64,000 nt of DNA from NCBI RefSeq assembly GCF_010183535.1, contig NC_071329.1, positions 17,622,879 to 17,686,878 of the forward strand. Reading direction: 5' to 3'. A program made the position numbers and the translations under genes. Shown piece by piece: positions 20,638 through 32,180 of the stretch (positions within the stretch are counted from its first letter, which is position 1; each line of letters opens with the position of its first letter). Source of the DNA: Caenorhabditis remanei. Its lineage: Eukaryota > Nematoda > Chromadorea > Rhabditida > Rhabditidae. Under the pieces are notes generated by a model. It was not told the origin of the DNA and searched no databases. It saw only the letters and a program-made list of their open reading frames with translations.

Positions 20638-22025
20638 ATGAGCACAAATCAACCGCTTGCCTATCAGACGTCGAAAGCTGTTCTACTGTATCTAAATGCT
20701 AACTTGAGGTAAATTTCGAAAAATTACAATTTCAAAACGTTCCAGTATGTTCTGTTCAGGTTGGAACTCGCCCAAAGATGTCTAGAAATTCGAACAGCCG
20801 ACAGGACTACTCCACTAAGAATATACAATCTAAAATTGAATCCGATGGATGTTCAGATCAATGACACAACTTACGGTGTCACTCTTCATAAAGTCCCACG
20901 CCGGACTGAGTACTTACCGGAATATGATAATTTTAATTGTAAGGACTACATATTCTATGACGTGGATCAATATGGCTTTAAGGATTATTCCGTTGGCCCC
21001 GACGATTCATTCTTCTGGGAGTCTTCCGAGCCCTCAATTGATTGCGAATATTATGTGAACATTTTATTGGAGATGCACTCTTTAACCCATGCTGACTTAT
21101 CAGAATCGGCTGAAAAGGCTCGTTCAGACATTTCACTCTCTAAAAAACAGGATATGTCAAAACTACAATGCTTATTCCATGGCAATTACGACTACTTGAT
21201 TCCTTATATATTGAGACATATGGGTATGAAGCCTCACGAGATGCCATACTATTACTGTATTGGACTGAATGTCTCTACGGGCAATGAAAAGAAGAGTGAG
21301 CTTGTCAATTATACCTGTAAACTGGTTGATGCGGTCAAGTACATGTACAACAAAATTTTTGGAAACAGGGAGTTAATCATTACGAAAAAAATGGAGATCC
21401 GTTCATTTTACTGTTTTCGATACAAGTTTCAAAGTCACTTTATTGTCCATGATTTGACAATTTCCAGTGACTATTCAAAGGTTTTTAACGAGCTTGGACC
21501 GCTAATCAACAGCACTGGACAACACGCACTACAATCTTTGCGAATTGTAGTGCACGCCGATAATGATGATCTCGATCACGCAATAATTAAATCAGCAAAA
21601 GTTCTTACTGTGGAAGGAACTCTTTCTAATGAGCAACTACGACAACTTTCTAATCAACGTGTAATCTTTTGTAATTATGGATATCAGAGGGAAATTTTAT
21701 TCCTAGTCGGTGAATGGAAACGCAACACGCCAGCTATCGGAACTCACTATTCCTTTCCAGTATTCGACATTGCCGACCAAGTTGTTTATGATGCTTTTGA
21801 CGATATCCGTCAGCTAGATGGTTCGAGTGAAAAATTATATCCAGAAACAAGGTATGAGTTGTAAAGCATAAATATAACTATGAAGGATTATACATTTTCA
21901 GAGAGACCAAGTTCCCACACTGCATTACATTCAAACTAAGCGAAGAAGCGGAACTCAATGTCTATTATGAACAAGAATACATGCATACGAAGATTCATCC
22001 CATAGGATACTCAATGGCATTGTAA
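20638..22025 (+). CDS. DUF3557-family protein, diverged member, three exons (gene G)
   Basis: Exons 20638-20708, 20760-21851 and 21902-22025 give 428 residues. Exon 1 reads MSTNQPLAYQTSKAVLLYL (then NANL). Exon 2 starts LELAQRCLEIRTADRTTPLR and has LKLNPMDVQINDTTYGV, the canonical N-terminal signature of DUF3557 proteins, followed by VDQYGFKDYS. Exon 3 reads ETKFPHCITFKLSEEAELNV and ends SMAL; there is no hydrophobic tail. All donors and acceptors are consensus (GTAAAT/TTCAG, GTATGA/TTTTCAG). It is the only intact member of its subfamily here; relics of close relatives lie at 57.9-63.6 kb. Function unknown. Confidence 0.88.
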
Positions 22026-22051
22026 CCAGAATCTCTTCCATTTCAAAAAAA

Positions 22052-22315
22052 AAGTTTCGCGGGCTGAAACGCAAGTGCAGTAGGTAGTTATCGGCGGAGC
22101 TTAAACTGCAAGTTGAAACTTGAGCTTATTTCTAAACGTTTTTTTTTCTGTATATTTAAATTTTGTATATCTGCCCAATTAAAACCCGAGTTTATCTTGA
22201 AAATCAATGTTGCTTGTTAAAAAATCCGCTGGAATTTCATTGGCGCCGCTTGCAGTTTAAAGCTCCGCCCACAACTCCCTGCCGCACTTGCGTTTCGGCC
22301 CGCGAAATTCGTTTT
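22052..22315. mobile_element. Palindromic MITE
   Basis: 'gcgggctgaaacgcaagtgc' (22058) is mirrored by 'gcacttgcgtttcggcccgc' (22286), with inner arms 'ggcggagcttaaactgcaag' and 'cttgcagtttaaagctccgc'. No coding frame. Confidence 0.75.
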
Positions 22316-22689
22316 TCTTTTGTTTTGATCCCCCCCCCCCCCATTGACTATTACTATTTATCTCCCACGTCCATTTTTATTGTTATCTTTGTGCATCTCT
22401 TTCAATTTTTTATTTGATTTCGACACAATTTTTGAACCATCCCTTCTGTGACGGCCTCTCGCTTTGAAAGATAACTTTTCGTGTATTTGAGTCATTTTAT
22501 GGCTGACAGCTAAATTGAAATTGAATCTTTGACTTTTTAAAAAATTTTATAACACTGGGATATTTAAAAAATAAAAATTGTCAATTCTGTCAAACATTTG
22601 AAATTTGAAGCACACATATCAGATATGAAACAATCTTTAATTTCTGAATTGAATTTTTGAACCTCTAGAATCTACACAACATTGAACAC
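22316..22689. other. Upstream flank of the DUF281-like gene, no gene
   Basis: Includes a 12-base C run (22331-22342). 22360-22460 resembles, in reverse, 57760-57830 upstream of the gene at 51359-57392, so the two genes share an ancient flank. Confidence 0.45.
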
Positions 22690-22810
22690 TATTCAAATGA
22701 TTCTATTACCATAATTATTCATATCAATCAATTATCATGTAATTATCATAAATCAAAAAAAGAACATAAAAAGGGGAAAATCCATGTACTTGTCATCATT
22801 AACCTGCAAA
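22690..22810 (+). promoter_or_regulatory. Conserved promoter with repeated TTATCA (GATA) sites
   Basis: 'accataattattcatatcaa' and repeated aattatca sites, then 'aacataaaaaggggaaaa' about 35 bases before the ATG. The same block stands before the gene at 57392 (57393-57530). TTATCA is the GATA-factor core, which in nematodes often marks intestinal genes; that use is inference. Confidence 0.55.
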
Positions 22811-25800
22811 ATGAACTGGTTTCCGTTCCTTTTTCTAATTATACTTTTTCAAGGAGGAGAATGCTGTTTGAAGATAAGATCGATGGTTTGTCAATGTCCG
22901 GACTTTCGGGGGTTAATGTATCCCGATCTATGTATTGTTTGATCTTCTGAAAAATTAACTTGATTGAATTATCGTTATAGCTCTTGGAGGAGAAAACGTA
23001 TCGATCATTGATGAGGGTGGATGTGACAGAAAGATGATATGTGGTAAAGATTACTCAACTGCTGTATTCTTTCGTTTCAATGAAACTGAAATCCCTCCTC
23101 CCAGCGATATTAATAGTGATCCTAGGGTTATGCAAGTGAGTTTTGATATTTGTTTCCCTTACGCTTAAATGTTTTCAGTGGTTACGCACAACAACTGACA
23201 TGGATTGGAATGACGAGACAAGACCAGCGTTTGATTTTTTTGATTACTTTGGAATCATTTGTGAAAATAATGTATGGTACACCACAAAGACGCCACTAGG
23301 ATTTTTATACATCACAGACGAGGAAAAAGGAAAAGGAAGTGGAAACATAGACCAGTTGGAAGGGAAAAAAACAAAAATATCTTTATTTGCATGGTAAGAA
23401 GTTCTGAGTCTCTAAAGAGCGTAATATTGATTTTAGCCTCCCCCCTGCGTCTGCGGCATGCACCTGTCCAGATATTCGCGAATTGGTAGAACCAATAGAC
23501 AAAAGTTGGGTGACAACCATGGGTGAGTATGAATCTTCACTTTTAATTTTATATATAATAAATTTCGAGTGATAGAGAAAAAATTATTGTGTCAGTCTTA
23601 TGAAAAATGTATCATTGAATTAACAAAAGTTTTCAGCTATTGATCTTGTCCCATTTACGATGAAAGATGGTTGTGTTACGTCAATCACCTGCAGCACTCA
23701 TCCTTGGACTTGGATTAGAACAGCTTTCAATGAGTCTGAAATTACTGCTCCTGATGATATATAACGCATTCTCTGTAAGACTCGAGCATGGAATCAAAGG
23801 GTGTGGGCCTAGGACCTGTATGCATGGTACAGCTTAGATATTGCAGTCAAACATACTATCGGTCATTAGTAACCCATACAAAAATTTTTGAGCTCGGGCT
23901 CCGGGTTACGGTAGTACTGTAGGTGCTCAAAGAGCAAAAAATTTTTTTTTTGTTTTTGACCGTAGAACGCTATAATTTTTGGAATAAAATGAGTATTGTT
24001 AGTGTAGTATTTTCTCAGAATTTTAAAACATGAAAATAATTTTTGACCAAGATATAACAAAATTAGTCCATTTTTTCTGAAATTTTGGGAAAAACTGTAA
24101 TTTTTATGGAACAAATAGGTAATACCTTTTTACCGCTCTATGTTTACATAAAACAACAATGTTTTAGCTTTATTTTAAAGATAAAAATTTCAAAAAAATC
24201 CTATACTGTTTTTTGAAAAATTTCGATATCTGACAATGAAAAAAACTTTTTTTGAGATAACTCAAAAATTGTTTTAGAATCAAACTGTTCATACTCTTTT
24301 AAGTGTTTTTTGTACTGACACTTTATTTCCAACTCTTCAACATCATTGAGAAAAATGCACTTCTATGTATGAATTTTCGCCACATTTTCAACTTTTTTCA
24401 AAAGTTGATTTTTGAAATACTAATAATGAATACCTTTTTACCACACTAGTTTTACATCACACAACAACACTTCAACTCCATTTTGAAATTAAAATTTCAG
24501 AAAAAAATCGATACATATTGTCTGAAAAATTTTGATGTCTGAAACTGAAAAAATTTTTTTTTGAGATATCTTCAAAATTCTTTTAGAATCAAATTGCCCG
24601 CTAACTTTGGAGCATTTTTTGTATTGACCTTTTATTTATAATTGTTTCTCATCATTATAAAAAATCCAATATTCCTTCAATTCAACCATTTTAAGAACAT
24701 AGTCAGTTTCAGGATCAAATTTGACGTATTTCGTGGTAATGCAGTTATTTTTTTTTCTAAATAGTTTTTTTAGTTCATAAATATTAAAATCCTTGCTTAA
24801 TTGAAAAGATTTAAGTTCAAAGTTTTTAAGCATCAATAAGCATTCACTACCAAAAAATTTTCAGCAACATTTTTTGTGAAAACTAGAAATTGTTTCTTGT
24901 CAATAAAGAAAGGATTTTAATATTTATAAACTAAAAAAACTATTTAGAAAAAAAAAACTGCGTTACCACGAAATACGTCAAATTTGAGCCTGAAACTGAC
25001 TATGTTCTTAAAATGGTTGAATTGAAGGAATATTGGATTTTTTATAATGATGAGAAACAATTATAAATAAAAGGTCAATACAAAAAATGCTCCAAAGTTA
25101 GCGGGCAATTTGATTCTAAAAGAATTTTGAAGATATCTCAAAAAAAGGTTTTTTCAGTTTCAGACATCAAAATTTTTCAGACAATATGTATCGATTTTTT
25201 TCTGAAATTTTAATTTCAAAATGAAGTTGAAGTGTTGTTGTGTAATGTAAAACTAGTGTGGTAAAAAGGTATTCATTATTAGTATTTCAAAAATCAACTT
25301 TTGAAAAAAGTTGAAAATGTGGCGAAAATTCATACATAGAAGTGCATTTTTCTCAATGATGTTGAAGAGTTGGAGATAAAGTGCCAGTACAAAAAACACT
25401 TAAAAAAGTATGAGCAGTTCGATTCTAAAACAATTTTCGAGTTATCTCAAAAAAAGTTTTTTTCATTGTCAGATATCGAAATTTTTCAAAAAACAGTATA
25501 GGATTTTTTTGAAATTTTTATCTTTGAAATAAAGCTGAAACATTGTAGCTTCATGTAAACATAGAGTGGTAAAAAGGTATTACCTATTTGTTCCATAAAA
25601 ATTACAGTTTTTCCCAAAATTTCAGAAAAAATGGACTAATTTTGTTATATCTTGGTCAAAAATTATTTTCATGTTTTAAAATATTGAGAAAATACTACAC
25701 TAACAATATTCATTTCATTCCAAAAATTATAGCGTTCTACGGTCAAAAACAAAAAAAAATTTTTTTTGCTCTTTGAGCACCTACAGTACTACCGTAACCC

Positions 25801-26859
25801 GGAGCCCGAGCTCAAAAATTTTTGTATGGGTTACTAATGACCAATAGTATCTGTTTTTATAAAAATCTTGCCCTAGGGCACACGTTGCTCGAGTCTTACA
25901 AAGAATGCGTTATATACGATGCATCTGATTATGTTGTGAGATCTGTTCCAAATTAATGGTGTACTACCTTCAAGCTTTCATCCAAAAATCATCATGAAAC
26001 GTGATATAATCAGAATGTCGACGTGGTTGCAAACGGTCGAGGAGACGACCCACCAGGTCCTCCTCTGGACATGTTCTCGCATTTTGGACTGATTTGTGAA
26101 AATAATGAGTGGTATGCGACAAAATACCCTGTAGGAGTGCGGTACTTCACGATAAACGAATCAAAGCAATTTGGAGAAAATGGAGAATTAGATGGGAAGA
26201 AATCAAAAGTAAAGAAGATATTTTGGTGAGCAACTCATTTTGATGAAAAATGTTTTGTAAAAGTTATTTTATATTACAGTAAGCTCCCTGGAGAGACCAC
26301 TACTCTTCCTCCTGTAACTACTCCTGCAAACCGTAAGTAGATCAATGTTTGTTCCACCAAAAAAGTTGTACCAAAAAGTTGTATCATTGTAGTTTGTGAC
26401 AAGTGTGAAATAGATCCAATTCTGGTGAATCCTGAGAACGGCCTGGATATGAAACCCAGTTCTATGTAAGTTTATGTTCGACATATTATTGTAAACATTT
26501 TGCTAACACAGAACGGAGTTGGGACAGGCCGGATGTATACAGACTCATCTCAGATGCACTACAGAAAATTCCATCTGTATCTCCATGCAAGTTTATGTAA
26601 GTGCAACTTCTCCTTATTCAAATTGTCAATATATATGTATTTGTTCCAAAATTTCAGGCAAAAACTGCAACTGAGACTGTTGCTATTGGCAATGATGATA
26701 CTATCGTTTCCGATGCGACTATTACCTGCCAACCGAATGGGAAATATGGATTTGGCTCTGCGTTTGTTTTTGTTTTCTGTTTTATCTACGAGCATACATT
26801 TTTTCAGAAAAGATATTGAATCAGTTTATTGCGTCTACGAGGGATGCGCGTTGACTTAA
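22811..26859 (+). pseudogene. DUF281-like secreted Cys-rich protein gene, split by a foldback element (gene J)
   Basis: Eleven exons by comparison with the minus-strand paralogue: 22811-22931, 22981-23135, 23179-23393, 23437-23522, 23637-23761 continued at 25915-25935, 26014-26225, 26281-26333, 26393-26465, 26512-26590, 26658-26761, 26808-26859. A signal peptide is present (MNWFPFLFLIILFQGGECC). Module A follows (CQCPDFRG, EGGCDRKMICG, FGIICEN). Module B is CTCPDIRELV, DGCVTSITC and FGLICENNEWYATKYPVG. A Thr/Pro linker precedes the C-terminal DUF281-like domain (CDKCEIDPI, LRCTTENSICIS, ATITCQPNGKYGF, YCVYEGC). The inserted element supplies an immediate TAA in exon 5, so only the first 234 or so codons can be translated. 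Without the insert the frame would close at 431 residues. Confidence 0.75.
23762..25912. mobile_element. 2151-bp foldback element, near-perfect palindrome with TA target duplication
   Basis: Termini 'taacgcattctctgtaagac' and 'gtcttacaaagaatgcgtta' are inverted. TA is repeated on both sides (23760-23761, 25913-25914), and the uninterrupted paralogue shows a single site. The arms are about 1.04 and 1.0 kb, very similar throughout (for example 'cgggctccgggttacggtag' near 23886 and 'ctaccgtaacccggagcccg' near 25789). They surround a loop at about 24797-24907. There is no transposase frame; mirrored small frames in the arms are by-products. It is likely mobilised by a TA-targeting (Tc1/mariner-like) transposase in trans. 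Confidence 0.85.
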
Positions 26860-27365
26860 AATATAATTTCACACATTTTAATTATTAATGATTTTACTCA
26901 AAATTAATAAATGATTATATTTTCTTACGTGTCATTAATTAACTGTAATTCTAACAACACTCCAATTCCTAATTAATTTAAGAGGCACTATCTGTATATG
27001 ATTTAGAATGTTTGTGTGGGGCATCTTGACACAGTTGCAAAAAGTTGTTGCAATCCGAACTCTTTTTACAGCACGTGTACCCCTATGGTAGTGATTGTAT
27101 GACGTCATCATCGGAAAATATGCCCAATAATTGAGTTTTCACCCAAACCTCATTAAAAAATTATTTTTTTTTAATTTCAATCTCCCAGATAACTTTGTGA
27201 AACTTTCAGTGCATGTTAGAAGTGTTTCCTCCAGACACCCCAGAAACCGTTTAAGTAAATTTCTCTTTTATGTTTTTTCCACTTTTCTCAAAAAATCCCT
27301 CTAGAAGCCATAATATTGCAATTCGTATTCATATTCCCTGCAAGATGTTTTATTAGGTTCTATTA
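26860..27365. other. No gene seen
   Basis: AT-rich sequence after the DUF281-like gene. 'taataaat' near 26903 could serve as its poly(A) signal. Confidence 0.4.
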
Positions 27366-27765
27366 AAATCAGACTTGTCACGGGCCGGGCCGGGCCGGGC
27401 CAAAATCAGGAAAAATCTCGGCCCGGCCCGGCCCGCTCGGCCCGTTTTGAAACAGTTTTTGAAACATTTTTGAAATTTTGATGTTTTTTTTTGGAAATTT
27501 TTGGAAATTTTTTGAACTTTTTTGAAAAAAGTATAGTTTTCGAGTAAACATTTAAAATTGAATCAAAATGTGAATATGTATGATAATTTAAGCATTTTTA
27601 CTCTTTTTTTCGAAAAATTTCAAAAAAAAATTGGTAAAAATGGGTACCCATTTTTGAATCCGGGCCGACCGGGCCGGGCCGGGCCAAGAGAAATTTCGGC
27701 CCGGCCCGGCCCGGTCAAGGAAAATCTCGGCCAGGCCCGGCCCGATTTTTGACAAGTATGATTAA
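27366..27765. mobile_element. GC-tipped palindromic repeat element, copy 1
   Basis: Both ends are arrays of gggcc and ggcccgg (27379-27440 and 27661-27745) around a very AT-rich core. The same structure occurs at 56535-56868. The frames reading Gly-Pro-Ala-Arg are artefacts of the ends. Confidence 0.65.
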
Positions 27766-28016
27766 AATCATTCAAAAAAACATCTTGGGATCTTGAGATA
27801 TTTTGTTTTTTCAAAAATCACATAAGCCCCCCACTATGTTTGTATGATGAGAATTGTTTTTACTCGATCGATATAGGAATGTGATTCATTTTTCCAGGGA
27901 TCAATTTGTATACTCCCGATCTAGAATAGATAAGAATCATGTAGACAGAGTGTGAACGCGGAAGGCGGGTCATCAATCATGTATGTGAAGAAGTCGGTCT
28001 GTGTTCTTATTTGTTA
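27766..28016. other. No gene seen
   Basis: Ordinary AT-rich intergenic sequence. Confidence 0.4.
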
Positions 28017-28862
28017 TTCTCTGGCACAAACACTTGCACCTGTCACTTATCTTGACGGGAAATCTGACACATGATGACAAATAGGCCACGCCCCCAGACT
28101 AGATGGGGAGACGGGTGGAATACAGTCAGTTGTCCCTTTCACTTCCATACCGAGCAGTCCTATTTTTTTGGGCGTTCTCTGTTTCTAATTGCATTCAACC
28201 TACCCCTGTTCCCTACTTGTTAGATTTCACTCTTAATTCTTTAAATTCCTCAAAAATTAGATGTAGCTGAGATAAGAAGTTTTTCAAAAGTTTCCTTTGT
28301 TGAATTGAGAGCATTTCCTGAGAGCACCGTATTTTCTGATAAAAATAGATGTGATCTCCGGCTTTTCTTGTATATTGTGTCCAATTCCAACCCCAATCCA
28401 GAACATGTAGCTAACTATATTCTAGTCATAATCCCATTTTTTAAACGTCTTACTTCAAATTTTAAACTAATCGATATTCCTAATTTTCTTTCATTCTCGT
28501 TTTCCCTTTTTTTTAAAACTATTTTTTATTTCTTGGGACATGTCTCTTCGTTATTGATTCCCACTACGGTAGATTAATCAAACAGCAGATGTCTCAACCC
28601 AATTTGAATATGCCAACGAATTCACACATTGCTATCCGATTTCCCAGAAAGATAAAACGACTGTGTCTTTTTTAATTGTTCTCTATCACAAACACTCTCA
28701 CCTGTCATTAATGTCCCCGGGAAATCTGACAGATGATGACAACTATGACACGCCCCCAGACTAGATGGTGAGACGGATGGAATACAGTCAGTTGTCCCTT
28801 TCACTCCCGCACCGAGTAGTTCTCTTTTTTTGAGCTCTCTCTGTTTCTAATTACGTTCAACC
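28017..28862 (+). repeat. 184-bp direct duplication (28017-28200 and 28679-28862)
   Basis: Both copies share 'cacgcccccagactagatgg', 'atacagtcagttgtcccttt' and 'ctctgtttctaatt'. They are about 85% alike by eye. The 480 bases between hold no supported gene. It could be a duplicated promoter or 5' leader, but no start or acceptor proves this. Confidence 0.7.
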
Positions 28863-29080
28863 CGTTTTTAACTCTCTAGATATATTCCTTGCTTCATTAG
28901 ATTTCATATTTTAAAATTGATAAATTTTCAGTTACCACCACAACCATCCACCGCCACGACCACAACAATGAATAAGCGAAAGGGGTGGAGAAGAAAATAA
29001 GATGAGTAACGGCGACTTCACTATGATTTCCCCCAGGAGGATTCTCAAAATTATCTAAAATTCTATATAAACTAATTAGG
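28863..29080. other. Junction sequence before the satellite, no gene
   Basis: A short GC-richer tract (28930-29040), then 'ctatataaactaattaggga' leads straight into the first satellite unit. Confidence 0.4.
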
Positions 29081-32000
29081 GACAGGAGTTGGAGTAACAT
29101 AAGACGGACTGCATTCGCGGTCTATCACGCATGCCTTCTCCATAAAATTATTAAAATTATAAAAATTACATTAGGTTTATTAGGGACAGGAGTTGGAGTA
29201 ACATAAGACGGACTGTATTCGCGGTCTATCACGCATGCCTTCTCCATAAAATTATTAAAATTATAAAAATTATTTTGAGTTTATTAGTGACAGGAGTTGG
29301 AGTAACATGAGACGGACTGCATTCGCGGTCTATCACGCATGCCTTCTCCATAAAATTATTAAAATTATAAAAATTACATTAAGTTTATTAGTGACAGGAG
29401 TTGGAGTAACATAAGACGGACTGTATTCGCGGTCTATCACGCATGCCTTCTCCATAAAATTATTAAAATTATAAAAATTACATTAGGTTTATTAGGGACA
29501 GGAGTTGGAGTAACATAAGACGGACTGTATTCGCGGTCTATCACGCATGCCTTCTCCATAAAATTATTAAAATTATAAAAATTATTTTGAGTTTATTAGT
29601 GACAGGAGTTGGAGTAACATGAGACGGACTGCATTCGCGGTCTATCACGCATGCCTTCTCCATAAAATTATTAAAATTATAAAAATTACATTAAGTTTAT
29701 TAGTGACAGGAGTTGGAGTAACATAAGACGGACTGTATTCGCGGTCTATCACGCATGCCTTCTCCATAAAATTATTAAAATTATAAAAATTACATTAGGT
29801 TTATTAGGGACAGGAGTTGGAGTAACATAAGACGGACTGTATTCGCGGTCTATCACGCATGCCTTCTCCATAAAATTATAAGAATTATAAAAATTACATT
29901 AGGTTTATTAGGGACAGGAGTTGGAGTAACATAAGACGGACTGGATTCGCGGTCTATCACGCATGCCTTCTCCATAAAATTATAAGAATTATAAAAATTA
30001 TATTAAGTTAATTAGGGGCAGGAGTTGGAGTAACATGAGACGGACTGGATTCGCGGTCTATCACGCATGCCTTCTCCATAAAATTATAAGAATTATAAAA
30101 ATTACATTAGGTTTATTAGTGACAGGAGTTGGAGTAACATAAGACGGACTGTATTCGCGGTCTATCACGCATGCCTTCTCCATAAAATTATAAGAATTAT
30201 AAAAATTACATTAAGTTTATTAGTGACAGGAGTTGGAGTAACATAAGACGGACTGGATTCGCGGTCTATCACGCATGCCTTCTCCATAAAATTATAAGAA
30301 TTATAAAAATTACATTAAGTTTATTAGTGACAGGAGTTGGAGTAACATAAGACGGACTGTATTCGCGGTCTATCACGCATGCCTTCTCCATAAAATTATA
30401 AGAATTATAAAAATTACATTAAGTTTATTAGGGGCAGGAGTTGGAGTAACATGAGACGGACTGGATTCGCGGTCTATCACGCATGCCTTCTCCATAAAAT
30501 TATAAGAATTATAAAAATTACATTAGGTTTATTAGGGACAGGAGTTGGAGTAACATAAGACGGACTGGATTCGCGGTCTATCACGCATGCCTTCTCCATA
30601 AAATTATAAGAATTATAAAAATTATATTAAGTTTATTAGGGGCAGGAGTTGGAGTAACATGAGACGGACTGGATTCGCGGTCTATCACGCATGCCTTCTC
30701 CATAAAATTATAAGAATTATAAAAATTACATTAAGTTTATTAGGGGCAGGAGTTGGAGTAACATGAGACGGACTGGATTCGCGGTCTATCACGCATGCCT
30801 TCTCCATAAAATTATAAGAATTATAAAAATTACATTAAGTTTATTAGGGACAGGAGTTGGAGTAACATAAGACGGACTGGATTCGCGGTCTATCACGCAT
30901 GCCTTCTCCATAAAATTATAAGAATTATAAAAATTATATTAAGTTTATTAGGGGCAGGAGTTGGAGTAACATGAGACGGACTGGATTCGCGGTCTATCAC
31001 GCATGCCTTCTCCATAAAATTATAAGAATTATAAAAATTATATTAAGTTTATTAGGGGCAGGAGTTGGAGTAACATGAGACGGACTGGATTCGCGGTCTA
31101 TCACGCATGCCTTCTCCATAAAATTATAAGAATTATAAAAATTACATTAAGTTTATTAGGGACAGGAGTTGGAGTAACATAAGACGGACTGGATTCGCGG
31201 TCTATCACGCATGCCTTCTCCATAAAATTATAAGAATTATAAAAATTATATTAAGTTTATTAGGGGCAGGAGTTGGAGTAACATGAGACGGACTGGATTC
31301 GCGGTCTATCACGCATGCCTTCTCCATAAAATTATAAGAATTATAAAAATTATATTAAGTTTATTAGGGGCAGGAGTTGGAGTAACATGAGACGGACTGG
31401 ATTCGCGGTCTATCACGCATGCCTTCTCCATAAAATTATAAGAATTATAAAAATTACATTAAGTTTATTAGGGACAGGAGTTGGAGTAACATAAGACGGA
31501 CTGGATTCGCGGTCTATCACGCATGCCTTCTCCATAAAATTATAAGAATTATAAAAATTACATTAAGTTTATTAGTGACAGGAGTTGGAGTAACATAAGA
31601 CGGACTGGATTCGCGGTCTATCACGCATGCCTTCTCCATAAAATTATAAGAATTATAAAAATTACATTAAGTTTATTAGTGACAGGAGTTGGAGTAACAT
31701 AAGACGGACTGTATTCGCGGTCTATCACGCATGCCTTCTCCATAAAATTATAAGAATTATAAAAATTATATTAAGTTTATTAGGGGCAGGAGTTGGAGTA
31801 ACATGAGACGGACTGGATTCGCGGTCTATCACGCATGCCTTCTCCATAAAATTATAAGAATTATAAAAATTACATTAAGTTTATTAGTGACAGGAGTTGG
31901 AGTAACATAAGACGGACTGTATTCGCGGTCTATCACGCATGCCTTCTCCATAAAATTATAAGAATTATAAAAATTATTTTGAGTTTATTAGGGACAGGAG

Positions 32001-32180
32001 TTGGAGTAACATAAGACGGACTGCATTCGCGGTCTATCACGCATGCCTTCTCCATAAAATTATAAGAATTATAAAAATTACATTAAGTTTATTAGTGACA
32101 GGAGTTGGAGTAACATAAGACGGACTGCATTCGCGGTCTATCACGCATGCCTTCTCCATAAAATTATAAGAATTATAAAA

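Noticed and set aside
22331..22342. Run of C bases as a structural signal
   Set aside because: A single homopolymer at the edge of a MITE; worth nothing without other copies.
23866..25776. Mirrored open frames reading MFHKNYSFSQNF on both arms of the foldback
   Set aside because: They are the same DNA read from the two arms of a palindrome, AT-rich, with no domain or start context.
27558..27814. Gly-Pro-Ala-Arg-rich frames at 27.6 and 56.4-57.0 kb
   Set aside because: Produced by the gggccgggcc tips of a repeat element; the same region is open on both strands.
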